Of a stretch of 60,818 bases of DNA, positions 48,358 through 57,789 are shown piece after piece. The stretch's first letter is position 1; each line of letters starts with the position of its first letter. The stretch comes from Pseudomonadota bacterium (GTDB lineage Bacteria > Pseudomonadota > Gammaproteobacteria > Steroidobacterales > Steroidobacteraceae). Position numbers and translations under genes: made by a program. The notes under the pieces are model-generated. The model did no database searches. It was given only the letters and a program-made list of their open reading frames with translations, and was not told the DNA's origin. The stretch is from contig JAEWAF010000018.1 in assembly GCA_023391815.1 (NCBI GenBank), positions 1 through 60,818 of the forward strand. The letters run 5' to 3'.

Positions 48358-49761
48358 TTACACGTGCAAGGCGTGGCCGAGACCGGCCAGCGATGCCTCG
48401 AAGAACGCCTCGGAGAGCGTCGGGTGTGCGTGAATCACGCCCGCCACGTCTTCGAGCGTCGCGCCCATTTCGAGCGCCAGGGCAAACTCGCCGGACAGCT
48501 CGGACACGTGCGCGCCGACCGCCTGAATGCCGAGCAGGCGCCGGTCGTGCTTGCGTGCCACGATGCGGACGAAACCGCCCGCCTCGCCCGCTTCCATCGA
48601 CAGGGCACGGCCATTGGCGGCGAACGGGAATTGCGAGGTGATCACTTCGATATCGCCCGCGCCGGCGTCGCTCGGAGAAAGACCGACGCTGACGATCTCC
48701 GGTTCCGTGAAGCACACGGCCGGGATCGCCACCGGATCGAAGCGACGACGGTGACCTGCGATCAGCTCGGCGACCATTTCGCCCTGAGCCGCCGCTTTGT
48801 GCTCGAGCATGGGCTCGCCGACCAGATCGCCGATGGCCCATACGTTGCGCATCGAGGTACGGCACTGATCGTCGACATGCACGAACTTACCGCTCATATC
48901 GACGCCCATGTTCTCGAGCCCCCAGCCCTGCGTGCGCGGACGGCGGCCGACGGTGACGAGCACCTGTTCGGCCTTGAGCGCAAGCGAGCGGCCCTCCGGG
49001 GTCTTCGCGAACAGCGTCCCGGCCTCGAAGCCGACGACCGCCGCGCCCAGGTGCACCGGCACGCCGTTCTTGTCGAGCCAGCGCGCGACCGGTTTCACGA
49101 GCGCACTGTCATAGAGCGGCAGGATGCGATCCTGAGCCTCGATGATGGTCACATCGACACCCATCTTCCGGAACGCCGAGCCAAGCTCGAGGCCGATGTA
49201 ACCCGCGCCGATCACCGCGAGGCTGCGGGGCAGGGTCTGCAACGACAAGGCTTCGGTCGATGAAATGATCGGTCCCCCGAACGGCAGCCCCGGCAGCGAT
49301 ACGGGCTCGGAGCCGGTCGCGAGCACGACATGTTCGGCCGTGATGCCAATCTGACCGCCGGTCGTCTGCACCACACAGGACTTCGCGTCGACAAAGCTCG
49401 CCCACCCGGAGATCACTTGCACCTTCGCCCGCTTGAGCAGGCCGCCGACGCCCTCGTTCAAGCGATTGACGACACTGTCTTTCCATTTCACCGTCTCGGC
49501 GAGATTCAACGTCGGCGGAGAACTCAAGGAAATGCCTAACGTGCCGCCCTGCTTCGCGGCGTCCCGCACGGTGGTGAATTTCTCCGCCGCGTGGATCATG
49601 GCCTTCGAGGGAATGCAGCCGCGGATCAGGCAGGTGCCGCCCAATCGGTCGGCCTCCACCAGGGTGACCTGCACGCCGAGCTGTGCGGCTCGAAGCGCGG
49701 TGACATAGCCGCCCGGACCGCCGCCAACCACCAACAACCGTGTCTTGATTGCTTCGCTCAT
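48358..49761 (-). CDS. lpdV: Dihydrolipoyl dehydrogenase (E3) of the branched-chain keto acid complex
   Basis: 467 residues from ATG 49761, four bases after the E2 stop. VVGGGPGGYVTALRAAQLG is the FAD site, GGTCLIRGCIPSKAMIH the redox disulphide (Cys-x4-Cys), and AVIGAGYIGLELGSAFRKMG the NAD site. The C-terminal HAHPTLSEAFFEASL holds the catalytic His-Glu pair. It reoxidises the lipoyl arm of E2. The operon position after E1 alpha, E1 beta and E2 indicates a dedicated bkd E3 (LpdV) rather than the pyruvate-dehydrogenase one. Confidence 0.92.
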   Translation of the reverse strand: MSEAIKTRLLVVGGGPGGYVTALRAAQLGVQVTLVEADRLGGTCLIRGCIPSKAMIHAAEKFTTVRDAAKQGGTLGISLSSPPTLNLAETVKWKDSVVNRLNEGVGGLLKRAKVQVISGWASFVDAKSCVVQTTGGQIGITAEHVVLATGSEPVSLPGLPFGGPIISSTEALSLQTLPRSLAVIGAGYIGLELGSAFRKMGVDVTIIEAQDRILPLYDSALVKPVARWLDKNGVPVHLGAAVVGFEAGTLFAKTPEGRSLALKAEQVLVTVGRRPRTQGWGLENMGVDMSGKFVHVDDQCRTSMRNVWAIGDLVGEPMLEHKAAAQGEMVAELIAGHRRRFDPVAIPAVCFTEPEIVSVGLSPSDAGAGDIEVITSQFPFAANGRALSMEAGEAGGFVRIVARKHDRRLLGIQAVGAHVSELSGEFALALEMGATLEDVAGVIHAHPTLSEAFFEASLAGLGHALHV

Positions 49762-49765
49762 GGGA

Positions 49766-51259
49766 TCACCGGACGAAAATGGTGGCGGGCTGCTCGAGCA
49801 CCGAGCGCAGCCGTTGGATGAACTCGGCGGCCTCGGCGCCATCGATCACGCGATGGTCGAACGAGGACGAGAGATTCATCATCTTGCGAATCACGATCTG
49901 ACCGTCGCGCACCACCGGGCGCTCGACGATCTTGTTCGGACCGATGATCGCGACCTCGGGGCGATTGATGACCGGCGTCGCGGAGACGCCGCCCAACGGG
50001 CCCAAGCTCGTGATCGTGATCGTCGAACCGGTGAGCTGTTCGCGCGAGGCTTTGCCATCGCGGGTGACGGTCGCGAGCTGGCTCACTTCGCTGGCGCAGT
50101 CCCAAATGTCGCGCGCTTCGGCATGTTTGATCACGGCGACCAGCAGGCCACGTGCGGTTTGCACGGCCATGCCGATGTGCACCGGGGCGCTACGATGAAT
50201 GACGCCGGCTTCATCGTCGTAGGTCGCATTCATCTGCGGGAACTCACGCAGCACCCGAATGAGTGCGCGCATGAGGAACGGCAGCAATGTGAGTTTCGGC
50301 TGATCCTTGGTCCGGGTCGCGTTCAGATGAGCGCGCAGTTCTTCCAGTTCGGTAACGTCCACTTCCTCCACATAGGTGAAGTGAGGGATGTGACGTTTCG
50401 CCGCCTGCATGCGCTCGGCGATCTGCCGGCGCAGGCCGATGACGGGGATGTCTTCGCCGCCGGAGAGTTTGCTGTAGAGATAGTTGTTGCCGCTGCCCTG
50501 ACTCGGTTCGGCGTGGCCGATGCGAGAAGGGCCACGCTCGCCGGACTCTTGCGCAAGATACGCATCGAGATCGGCGTGCAGAATGCGACCGGTCGGGCCG
50601 GTGCCGCGCACGAACTGCAGCTTGATACCGAGTTCTTCGGCGCGACGACGCACGGCGGGCGAGGCCGCCGGACGCTCACCACGACGCGGCTGCGTGCCCG
50701 CGTCGATCGCGCGGCTGAAGCCGGAGCCGGCGTTCGCGGAAGAATCGCCGCCACGGCTTGCGCCTGTGGCTGCGTTTGCTTCGGAGTTTGCGCTTCGCTT
50801 CGAGCCCACGGAATCGCTGCGACCGGCGCTATGAGCCCCGCCCGTGCCCAAATCCGCGCTGCGCGCGAGCGCATGCGCGGCGCCGGAGGCTACTTTGCCT
50901 GCCGTTGTCGCCAATGCCACCGGACCAGTGCCCGTGCGACGCTGCTCGGCGTCTGCTGAGGTAGCTTGAGTCGACGGCGCCGTTTGTTTGTTTTGTTCGG
51001 GCGTCGAGGCGCCCGCCTCCCCCGTGTCCAACACCACGAGCACCGAACCGACCGCGGCCTTCTCGCCCGCCTTGCCGGCAATACTCTGCACGATGCCCGC
51101 GACCGGCGAGGTCAACTCCACCGTCGCCTTGTCCGTCATCATATCGACGAGCGGCTGATCCTCTTCGACGCGATCGCCGACCTTCACGCGCCACTCGGCG
51201 ATCTCCGCCTCGGCCGTGCCTTCGCCCACATCGGGCAGTTTGAAACTGTACTGGCCCAT
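49766..51259 (-). CDS. bkdB: Branched-chain alpha-keto acid dehydrogenase E2 (lipoamide acyltransferase)
   Basis: 497 residues. An N-terminal lipoyl domain has Lys44 in MTDKATVELTSPVAG. A peripheral-subunit-binding domain (about 197-235) reads PAVRRRAEELGIKLQFVRGT, and the catalytic core ends with SSSFDHRVIDGAEAAEFI, with the His-Asp pair. The linker between lipoyl and binding domains (about 75-195) is long and Ser/Ala/Gly/Thr-rich, not the usual Ala-Pro type. One lipoyl domain only, as in bkd E2. Ends 4 bases before the E3 gene start. Confidence 0.9.
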   Translation of the reverse strand: MGQYSFKLPDVGEGTAEAEIAEWRVKVGDRVEEDQPLVDMMTDKATVELTSPVAGIVQSIAGKAGEKAAVGSVLVVLDTGEAGASTPEQNKQTAPSTQATSADAEQRRTGTGPVALATTAGKVASGAAHALARSADLGTGGAHSAGRSDSVGSKRSANSEANAATGASRGGDSSANAGSGFSRAIDAGTQPRRGERPAASPAVRRRAEELGIKLQFVRGTGPTGRILHADLDAYLAQESGERGPSRIGHAEPSQGSGNNYLYSKLSGGEDIPVIGLRRQIAERMQAAKRHIPHFTYVEEVDVTELEELRAHLNATRTKDQPKLTLLPFLMRALIRVLREFPQMNATYDDEAGVIHRSAPVHIGMAVQTARGLLVAVIKHAEARDIWDCASEVSQLATVTRDGKASREQLTGSTITITSLGPLGGVSATPVINRPEVAIIGPNKIVERPVVRDGQIVIRKMMNLSSSFDHRVIDGAEAAEFIQRLRSVLEQPATIFVR

Positions 51260-51263
51260 CGCC

Positions 51264-52277
51264 TTATGCCTCCATCGCCTGACGCATCGCTGCCGCGACG
51301 CGCGCCGGGCCCGGGAAGTACTGCCACTCGAACGCGTGCGGATAAGGAATATCCCAACCCGTCACCCGCTCCACCGGCGACTCCAGCTGATAGAAACATT
51401 CGCGCTGTACCAGCGCCGCCAGCTCCGCACCGAACCCGCTGGTCTTGGTCGCCTCGTGCACGACGATGCAACGGCCGGTCTTGTTGACCGAGCTCATGAT
51501 CGTATCCACATCGAGCGGAATGAGACTGCGCAGATCGATCACTTCCGCATCGACGCCGCTCTCCTGCGCGGCCGCAAGCGCGACGTGAACCATCGTGCCG
51601 TACGCCAGGATCGTGACATCCGAGCCGGGACGCACGATCGATGCCTTGCCGAGCGGCACGCGGTAGTAGTCTTCCGGAACCTCTGCCGCCGGATGCGTCG
51701 ACCAGGGCTTCACGGCCACATCGTGGCGGCCGTCGAACGGACCGGTGTAGAGCCGCTTGGGCTCGAGGAAAATCACCGGATCGTCATCCTCGATCGAGCT
51801 GATCAAGAGGCCCTTGGCATCGTAGGGTGTCGAGGGAATCACGACCTTCAAGCCGACGACATGCGTGAACAACCCTTCGGGACTCTGGCTGTGCGTCTGT
51901 CCGCCGAAGATGCCGCCGCCGTACGGCGTGCGCACCACCATCGGAACGTTGAAATCGCCATTGGAGCGATAGCGAATGCGTGCCGCCTCGGAGGTGAGTT
52001 GATCGAACGCCGGATAGATGTAATCCGCGAACTGGATTTCCACCACCGGGCGCATGCCGTAAGCCCCCATGCCGATGGCCGCACCGACGATGCCGCCTTC
52101 GGCGATCGGCGTATCGAAACAACGGTGCTTGCCGAATTTCTTTTGTAATCCGTCGGTCGCGCGGAACACGCCGCCGAAGTAGCCCACGTCCTCGCCAAAC
52201 ACGACCACGCTCGGGTCGCGCGCCATCATCGTGGCCATGGCCGAGTTCACGGCCTGAATCATGTTCATCGTCGCCAT
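51264..52277 (-). CDS. bkdA2: Branched-chain alpha-keto acid dehydrogenase E1 beta
   Basis: 337 residues starting MATMNMIQAVNSAMATMMAR with the phosphate-binding pattern VVVFGEDVGYFGGVFRATDG. FVGQTHSQSPEG-like HxQSxEG block, DLRSLIPLDVDTIMSSV and the C-terminal VTGWDIPYPHAFEWQYFP identify the transketolase-like E1 beta of the branched-chain complex. It follows E1 alpha by 3 bases and precedes E2 by 4. Confidence 0.92.
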   Translation of the reverse strand: MATMNMIQAVNSAMATMMARDPSVVVFGEDVGYFGGVFRATDGLQKKFGKHRCFDTPIAEGGIVGAAIGMGAYGMRPVVEIQFADYIYPAFDQLTSEAARIRYRSNGDFNVPMVVRTPYGGGIFGGQTHSQSPEGLFTHVVGLKVVIPSTPYDAKGLLISSIEDDDPVIFLEPKRLYTGPFDGRHDVAVKPWSTHPAAEVPEDYYRVPLGKASIVRPGSDVTILAYGTMVHVALAAAQESGVDAEVIDLRSLIPLDVDTIMSSVNKTGRCIVVHEATKTSGFGAELAALVQRECFYQLESPVERVTGWDIPYPHAFEWQYFPGPARVAAAMRQAMEA

Positions 52278-52280
52278 GAT

Positions 52281-53558
52281 CTAGAATCCCGCCTCCTGAC
52301 GCTGCTTCAGCAGCCGCGGATCGGGCTCCTTGAACACGCCTTCGAACATGGTCTTGGGGCTCGGCGTCTGGTTGTTTCCATGCACGCCCTTCGCCTCCGC
52401 TTCCTTCTGCACGTTGCGCACTTCCTGCGTCACTTCCTCCTGAAGCGCCGCATGTTTCTCTTCGCTCCACTCCCCACGCACGATCAAGTGCTGCTTCAAG
52501 CGTGCGATCGGATCGCCGAGCGGCCACTTGCTGCCTTCGTCGGCGGGGCGATAGCGACTCGGATCGTCACTCGTGGAATGCGCCTCGGCGCGATACGTGA
52601 ACAGCTCGATCATCGTCGCGCCATGATTGGACCGCGCACGCTGAGCGGCCCACTGGGTCGCTGCATACACGGCGAGGAAATCGTTGCCATCGACGCGCAG
52701 CGCCGGAAGCCCGTAACCGATGGCACGCGCCGCGAACGGCGCTTCATCGCCGCCGGCGATGCCCTGGAACGAGGAGATCGCCCACTGGTTGTTGACGACG
52801 TTCAAAATGACGGGGGCCCGATAGACGGACGCAAAGGTGAGCGCGTAGTGGAAATCGCCTTCGGCGGTCGTGCCATCGCCGATCCAGCTCGCGGCAATCC
52901 GCGTATCACCGCTCAACGCCGAGCCCATCGCCCAGCCGACCGCTTGAATGAACTGCGTGCCGAGGTTGCCCGAGACCGTGAAGTAGTTGTGCTCGCGGCT
53001 CGAATACATCACCGGCATCTGCCGGCCGAGCAGCGGATCGAGGAGATTGGAATACACCTGCCCCATCATCTTCAGGATGGGATAGCCGCGCGCGATCAAG
53101 AGCCCTTGCGAGCGGTAGCTGCCGAAGAGCATGTCGGAGCTTTCGAGCGCAGCCGCCTGCGCCGCGGACACCGCTTCCTCGCCCGTGCTCCTCACGTAAA
53201 AGGAACATTTGCCCTGACGCTGCGCGCGATACATGCGCTCATCGAACACCCGCGTCAGCATCATGTTGCGAAGGCCGGCAATGAGCGTCGCACTGGAGAG
53301 CTCGGGCGCCCACGGACCGACGGCGTTGCCGTTGTCATCGAGCACGCGGATCAGTTCGTAAGCGAGATCGTGGATCGAGCGAGCCTCGACATCGAGCGAG
53401 GGCCGGCGCACCGCGCCCGGCGCCGATAAACGCAGTTTACTGAAGTTGGCCGGCTCGCCAGGACGGGCGGCAGGCTCGGGAATCCTGAGCGCTAGCGGCG
53501 CGTTGCGCGCGGGTCTGAGCGCCACCGCCTGACGATCCAGGCGGGTTGAATGCAGCAT
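52281..53558 (-). CDS. bkdA1: Branched-chain alpha-keto acid dehydrogenase E1 alpha
   Basis: 425 residues. The thiamine-diphosphate motif starts GDGTTAEGDFHYALTFAS and ends NNQWAISS. YRAEAHSTSDDPSRYRP carries the conserved phosphorylation-loop His/Ser/Arg pattern. An extra N-terminal 70-residue extension (HSTRLDRQAVALRPARNAPL) resembles that of other bacterial BkdA1. ATG 53558 has AGGGGG 7 bases upstream. First gene of the bkd operon, which supplies branched-chain acyl-CoA for catabolism and branched fatty acids. Confidence 0.92.
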   Translation of the reverse strand: MLHSTRLDRQAVALRPARNAPLALRIPEPAARPGEPANFSKLRLSAPGAVRRPSLDVEARSIHDLAYELIRVLDDNGNAVGPWAPELSSATLIAGLRNMMLTRVFDERMYRAQRQGKCSFYVRSTGEEAVSAAQAAALESSDMLFGSYRSQGLLIARGYPILKMMGQVYSNLLDPLLGRQMPVMYSSREHNYFTVSGNLGTQFIQAVGWAMGSALSGDTRIAASWIGDGTTAEGDFHYALTFASVYRAPVILNVVNNQWAISSFQGIAGGDEAPFAARAIGYGLPALRVDGNDFLAVYAATQWAAQRARSNHGATMIELFTYRAEAHSTSDDPSRYRPADEGSKWPLGDPIARLKQHLIVRGEWSEEKHAALQEEVTQEVRNVQKEAEAKGVHGNNQTPSPKTMFEGVFKEPDPRLLKQRQEAGF

Positions 53559-53570
53559 GACGGCCCCCTA

Positions 53571-53584
53571 ACAACGTTTGTTGT
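53571..53584. promoter_or_regulatory. Inverted repeat upstream of the bkd operon
   Basis: ACAAC and GTTGT arms flank four bases, 13 bases upstream of the E1 alpha start codon and overlapping the ribosome-site region. Two more partial copies (GTTGT, ATGTTGTATT at 53580-53600) follow. The spacing is compatible with an Lrp-type operator, but consensus cannot be tested here. Confidence 0.4.
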
Positions 53585-53710
53585 CTGCATGTTGTATTGG
53601 GGCAGTCTAGCTAGCGCATCGCGGTTATTTCTTATCCAAATTCGCGCCGTGAAGGCGCCTCTGCGCATGATCGTGGCAAGCGCGGGTGCGCCCGTTGAAA
53701 ATTCCTGCGT

Positions 53711-53735
53711 ATGGGGGATGCTCAGCATCCCCCAT
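53711..53735. terminator. Terminator hairpin after the exported-protein cluster
   Basis: Eleven-base arms ATGGGGGATGC and GCATCCCCCAT with a 3-base loop lie 10 bases past the stop of the gene at 53745 on the minus strand. In that direction the hairpin is followed by TACGCAGGAATTTT, which holds a T-run about 12 bases on. It is the only strong hairpin at the end of the four-gene cluster. Confidence 0.6.
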
Positions 53736-53744
53736 CGCTTCAGG

Positions 53745-54848
53745 TTATTGCTTCGACACCAATTCCTTCTGTTCCGGCTGCTGCACGTAGACTTGCGTGA
53801 ACTTAACTTTCACCGCCGAGGAAATCGCCGTGTTCTTGCCGGTTTTCGGATCGGGATAGCCGTCCGCGAGACGCATCATCGCCTTGTACTGCGAGGGCGA
53901 TGAGAGCTGACCGTAACTGTGGTGATGCGTCGACCAGGAAGTATTCAAGTGATGATTGAATGCTTTCACATCGACGAAGCCCGCCATCAAGCCTTCGGCC
54001 GCTTCCGGATCGAGCTTCAACTTCAACTGGAAGCCGCGGAACACGTGATAGCCGCTGGTGCCGAACGTCACACCCCACGGCAACATCACGCGATCGGCAG
54101 GCTCTGTGATGAGCACGCCATCGACGATCTTGCCTTTCAGCTTGCTCACATATTCCTTGCCCCAGCGCAGATCGACGCGTTGCGTGCCGCCAGGAATGAA
54201 GCCCTCACCGGTCGCATCCTGCAGCAGGCCGTCGCTGCCGCGATAGGTCGTGACCACGACCGAGTCGTCGTTCTTCAGATCGTCCACTTCGGTGAGCTCG
54301 AGCACGATGCGCGCATCGTCGTAGCTGCGCATGAACAGATTTTCGAAGTGATTGATCGTGCCCATGGTGCGGTAGTGGCCGATGCAGCCGATCACGCGAT
54401 ACAGCTGGTTGTCGATGCCTTTCTCGCCCTCGGGGCTGGTGAAGTCCTCGGGGCCGACCTTGCCGTCCAGGTTCAGACCGTAAGAAACATTGCCCTGCGC
54501 TTCCTTGAAGACGAAGGACTCGGGCTCGGTGGTCGGATGCCACTGCTCGCCCTCGCGCTTCAACTGCGCCTCGACGATGCTGCGCTTCTTGCCATCGTCA
54601 TAGAGTTTCTTGAATTGCTCGCGCGGACCGTCGTTGAAGCCCTGCGGGCATTCGGTCTTCGCGCCTTCGGTCTCGTACACGGCCCAGTATTTGTGGGTCA
54701 TGACGTAACCGATGCGACGATCCTTCAACGCACCGCCGCCTTCCTGTAAGGGCGCCGGCTGCGCGCTTGCCGTGCCGAGCGCGATCGTCACCGAGGCGGC
54801 CAGCAGCGAGCCAGCGATGCTCATCATCCGAACTGCATTGCTCTTCAT
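53745..54848 (-). CDS. Exported protein of unknown family (last gene of DUF1592/DUF1552 cluster)
   Basis: 367 residues from ATG 54848 (AGGAG 7 bases upstream). A signal peptide ends ASAQP. The mature part contains RRIGYVMTHKYWAVYETEGA, YVMTH, VIGCIGHYR and repeated acidic loops, ending with FTQVYVQQPEQKELVSKQ. Aromatic, charged strands (RVDLRWGKEYVSKL) suggest a beta-rich soluble protein. No named family is recognised, and it has no lipobox. It starts 26 bases past the COG4315-like gene, on the same strand, so it is the last member of an exported four-gene cluster ending in a strong hairpin. Confidence 0.65.
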   Translation of the reverse strand: MKSNAVRMMSIAGSLLAASVTIALGTASAQPAPLQEGGGALKDRRIGYVMTHKYWAVYETEGAKTECPQGFNDGPREQFKKLYDDGKKRSIVEAQLKREGEQWHPTTEPESFVFKEAQGNVSYGLNLDGKVGPEDFTSPEGEKGIDNQLYRVIGCIGHYRTMGTINHFENLFMRSYDDARIVLELTEVDDLKNDDSVVVTTYRGSDGLLQDATGEGFIPGGTQRVDLRWGKEYVSKLKGKIVDGVLITEPADRVMLPWGVTFGTSGYHVFRGFQLKLKLDPEAAEGLMAGFVDVKAFNHHLNTSWSTHHHSYGQLSSPSQYKAMMRLADGYPDPKTGKNTAISSAVKVKFTQVYVQQPEQKELVSKQ

Positions 54849-54874
54849 ATCAGCTCCTAGTCTCGCCAAAGCGG

Positions 54875-56278
54875 TTAGCGGTCGTTCGACGTGCGGCCAA
54901 GATTGTTGTTGCGATAATCGTCCCGCACCCAGAACGCGCGGAAACCATTGCGCTGGCCGTTGAACTCGCCGTAGTTATCGCCATTCGCGTCGCCCGGCTT
55001 CAAATCATCGCCATAGGTGTACACGGGGCGGTTACGGTAGGCCCACACCTGGATCGCGCCGGCATCGCCGGGCTTGGCCCACTTGCCGGTCTTCGGATCG
55101 ATCGTCACCACCGTCCACAGGCTGCTGTCGGACTTCGCGCCGGCAGAGGCCTTCACGTACGGGAAGGTTCTGTTACAAACATCGGGATCGAAGTTGCCGC
55201 AGATGGCCAGACGATAGACCTGCGGTGAATCCGGGTGATCGCAGGTCTGCTGATCCATCGCATCGTCGTTGCACTGATACAGATAGATGGTCTTGCCATC
55301 CTTATCCGCGAGCACCTGGCCGATACGCGAATCCTGCACCGTGAATTCCGCCGGCGGCGGCAGCGCACGCTGGGTGTACACGTTGTGCCAGCCCGGGATG
55401 TCGCTGCCGGTCACCGCACGCGCCTTCTTCTCATGCACGTAGGTGTACAGCGGCTGACCGCGATACGCCCATTGTTTGATACCGGGCGAGCGCTCGACCA
55501 CGCTCCAATCGCCCTTGGCCTTCGCGGTCTGGGGCGCGATCACCGGATCCCAATCCGACAGGCACTTGCCCGTGCAGTTGGACTTGCCCTGCGTGTCGGC
55601 ATCCGAGGCGTACACCGAGAAACCTTTGTACGTCGTGATCATGTGGCCGGTGCGAAACGGCACCACATCGAGCTCGGGCGGCACATCGGGCGGCGGACCG
55701 ATCGGCTGACGTACGATGCCCTGCGCACCGCCATTCAACGCATTCGTACCACCGAGCACATCGCCCGCTTTCTTGTCGAGATCGGAGGTGTACACCGGAT
55801 AGCCGTCGTACGCCCACTGGCTCTGACCGTTCTTGCGCTTCACCACGGTCCACTTGCCGACGGGTTTTGCATCGGCCGGCGCGAGCACCGGCGGCCACAA
55901 CTGTTCGCAGCTCCTGCGAGTCTCGGGTTCGGGGAGCAGGAAGCCCGGCGGATACGGGCTCATGTAGCCCGTCGTTTCTTTATAGATCGTGTCATCGCAG
56001 CTGGAAACGCCGCTGTTACGACGATCGCCCGCGTTGCCGTTACGCAGATTGCCGAGCGGCCAGGTGTAGAGCGTCTTGCCTTCGGCGGTGGCGAACACCG
56101 GACCTTCGAGCTCGGTCGGGATGACCTGGATGCCGGGCGGCATCGGAACCTTCAAATACGACTCGGTATCCTTCGAGTCTTTCGACTGCCAATACGGACC
56201 GGTCGCGGCCGTTGTCGTCTGGCTGACGCCGGCACCGAGCAACAGTGCCGCCGACAACAACCATCGAAGTCTAATCAT
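54875..56278 (-). CDS. Exported COG4315-like protein with repeated Y-x-(F/W/Y)-x-x-D modules
   Basis: 467 residues with a signal peptide (LLGAGVSQTTTA). Five or so related modules contain the conserved Y-x-(F/W/Y)xxD-like pattern: EGKTLYTWPLG, GYPVYTSDLDKKA, GFSVYASDADTQG, GQPLYTYVHEKKA and NRPVYTYGDDLKPGD. CTGKCLSDWDPVIAP is the matching cysteine block of secreted-repeat (PF03640, Lipoprotein_15) proteins. Several Cys pairs suggest disulphides. Related proteins bind metals or haem in some annotations, but no biochemistry is known to me. It belongs to the exported cluster with DUF1552 and DUF1592 genes (138-base gap to the DUF1552 gene). Confidence 0.7.
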   Translation of the reverse strand: MIRLRWLLSAALLLGAGVSQTTTAATGPYWQSKDSKDTESYLKVPMPPGIQVIPTELEGPVFATAEGKTLYTWPLGNLRNGNAGDRRNSGVSSCDDTIYKETTGYMSPYPPGFLLPEPETRRSCEQLWPPVLAPADAKPVGKWTVVKRKNGQSQWAYDGYPVYTSDLDKKAGDVLGGTNALNGGAQGIVRQPIGPPPDVPPELDVVPFRTGHMITTYKGFSVYASDADTQGKSNCTGKCLSDWDPVIAPQTAKAKGDWSVVERSPGIKQWAYRGQPLYTYVHEKKARAVTGSDIPGWHNVYTQRALPPPAEFTVQDSRIGQVLADKDGKTIYLYQCNDDAMDQQTCDHPDSPQVYRLAICGNFDPDVCNRTFPYVKASAGAKSDSSLWTVVTIDPKTGKWAKPGDAGAIQVWAYRNRPVYTYGDDLKPGDANGDNYGEFNGQRNGFRAFWVRDDYRNNNLGRTSNDR

Positions 56279-56416
56279 CGTGTATCCCCCTCACCCCTCA
56301 GGGCGGCAGCCGAACGAGTCGACTCCCCTGAGCATCATGGTCCCGCCGATCGCGGGACCTCTCAATCAAGCCTCGACCCCAGCGCGCCAAAGACGAGCCG
56401 GGGTCGGTGCAGGCAC

Positions 56417-57766
56417 TCAGCTCAGACGAGAAACGAGAATCTCGCCGACTTCCTGCGACGTGTTGTTGCTGTTCACGCCCCACGACGGCTTGTCCACGCC
56501 CATCAGTTTCAGCGCGGTGTAGCCGACGCGACAGCCCGTGGTGCCCTTGCCGTCGATGTGCAGGCCCGTCATCACCTTGCCGCCGCAACGGCCGGCCGTG
56601 AAGATCGGAATGTGATCGAGGCTGTGCACGCGTGCGTAGCCGTGGTCGGTCGTCGCCATGATGAACACGTTGTCGAGCAGCGTGCCGTTGCCTTCCTTCA
56701 CCTTGGTGAAGGCATCGACGAAGTACGCCCACGACTCCATCGCGCGCCGCGTGAACCACGAAGCGGTCGGCTGATAGCCGATGTGCATATCGACCGGCTC
56801 TTCGTGAGTGGTCGTGTGGTGCGGCTTCTCGTAGCCCGGCTTGATGGTCGAGGAGTTCGCGTTGGTGTACGCCATGTTGAAGACGCGCGTCTGATCGCAT
56901 GCCAGCGCCATCACCAGCAACTGAGTCATCATCTCGTGACGAACCCGGATCGCCTCGGCTTCCTGGCCCATGGCCGGATCGACCTTGATCTCGCCCGGAC
57001 GCACGCACGCTTCGATCGGCTCGGGCTTCTCCAGGCGCTGCTGGAACTGCTGCTCGAGGTGACGGAGCCCCGTGAAGTACTGATCCAGACGCGCGCGGTC
57101 ATCGGCCGGCACGGACTGCATCAGGCTCTTGGTCTGGTCCATGACGCCGGAGAGCACGCTCCGACGCACCATGATGCGCGGATCGGGCGTGAAGGTCTTC
57201 GCGTTCGGGTCCGGGAAGTCCGGTCCGAACAAGCGCGTGTAGAACTGCAACGGCGACCACTCGGGCGCGTTCGGGGTGTTGCTGTTCTCGTAGCTGTAGG
57301 TGTTGCGCACGTCGCCGGTCGCGGTGGCGGTGAGCGACTTGAAGCGCGTGCCGCCGCCGATCTGGTTCGCGATCGTCACGTCGATCGTCTCACCCGGAAT
57401 GTCCTTGGTGTCCTTCGGCGCGGCGCCGGTGCGGGCGATGACCCAACCGGTGTAGTGACACAGGTTCTGGTAGTTGTCGCGGAACGCCTGGGTGTTGGTG
57501 ATGAGGTTGATGTGCTGCTTGATCGGCGCGAGCGCCGAAATCTCTTCCGGCAGATCGAAATCGGCGCCGTACTTCTTCGGTACGAACACGCTCGAGTTCA
57601 TGCCGAGGCCCCAGCCCCAGGTGCCGAAACGCACCGGCATCGGCTTGCCGTCAGCGAACGCGGTACCGTTGGTGTTGAGCATGCAGTTCAACAACGGTAG
57701 CGCGACGTTTACCGCGGCGCCGCCGACCATACCTCGCAGGACTGTCCGTCTGGTCAACTTGCTCAT
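56417..57766 (-). CDS. Tat-exported DUF1552 protein
   Basis: 449 residues from ATG 57766 with a good GGAGAG site. A twin-arginine signal (RRTVLRGMVGGAAVNVALPL) is followed by RFGTWGWGLGMNSSVF, TNTQAFRDNYQ, MLWG-like loops and HYRSH-type histidines (ATTDHGYARVHSLDHIP). The overall length and pattern match DUF1552, a family of uncharacterised exported proteins that resemble alkaline-phosphatase-like folds. It starts 23 bases after the DUF1592 gene stop; the two families occur together as a pair. Cargo or substrate is unknown. Confidence 0.85.
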   Translation of the reverse strand: MSKLTRRTVLRGMVGGAAVNVALPLLNCMLNTNGTAFADGKPMPVRFGTWGWGLGMNSSVFVPKKYGADFDLPEEISALAPIKQHINLITNTQAFRDNYQNLCHYTGWVIARTGAAPKDTKDIPGETIDVTIANQIGGGTRFKSLTATATGDVRNTYSYENSNTPNAPEWSPLQFYTRLFGPDFPDPNAKTFTPDPRIMVRRSVLSGVMDQTKSLMQSVPADDRARLDQYFTGLRHLEQQFQQRLEKPEPIEACVRPGEIKVDPAMGQEAEAIRVRHEMMTQLLVMALACDQTRVFNMAYTNANSSTIKPGYEKPHHTTTHEEPVDMHIGYQPTASWFTRRAMESWAYFVDAFTKVKEGNGTLLDNVFIMATTDHGYARVHSLDHIPIFTAGRCGGKVMTGLHIDGKGTTGCRVGYTALKLMGVDKPSWGVNSNNTSQEVGEILVSRLS

Positions 57767-57789
57767 GTGTGATCTCTCCGCAACGGCAA

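Noticed and set aside
55235..57700. 821-residue plus-strand open frame opposite the exported cluster
   Set aside because: The minus-strand genes carry signal peptides and family motifs; the plus frame has only Arg/His-rich low-information sequence.
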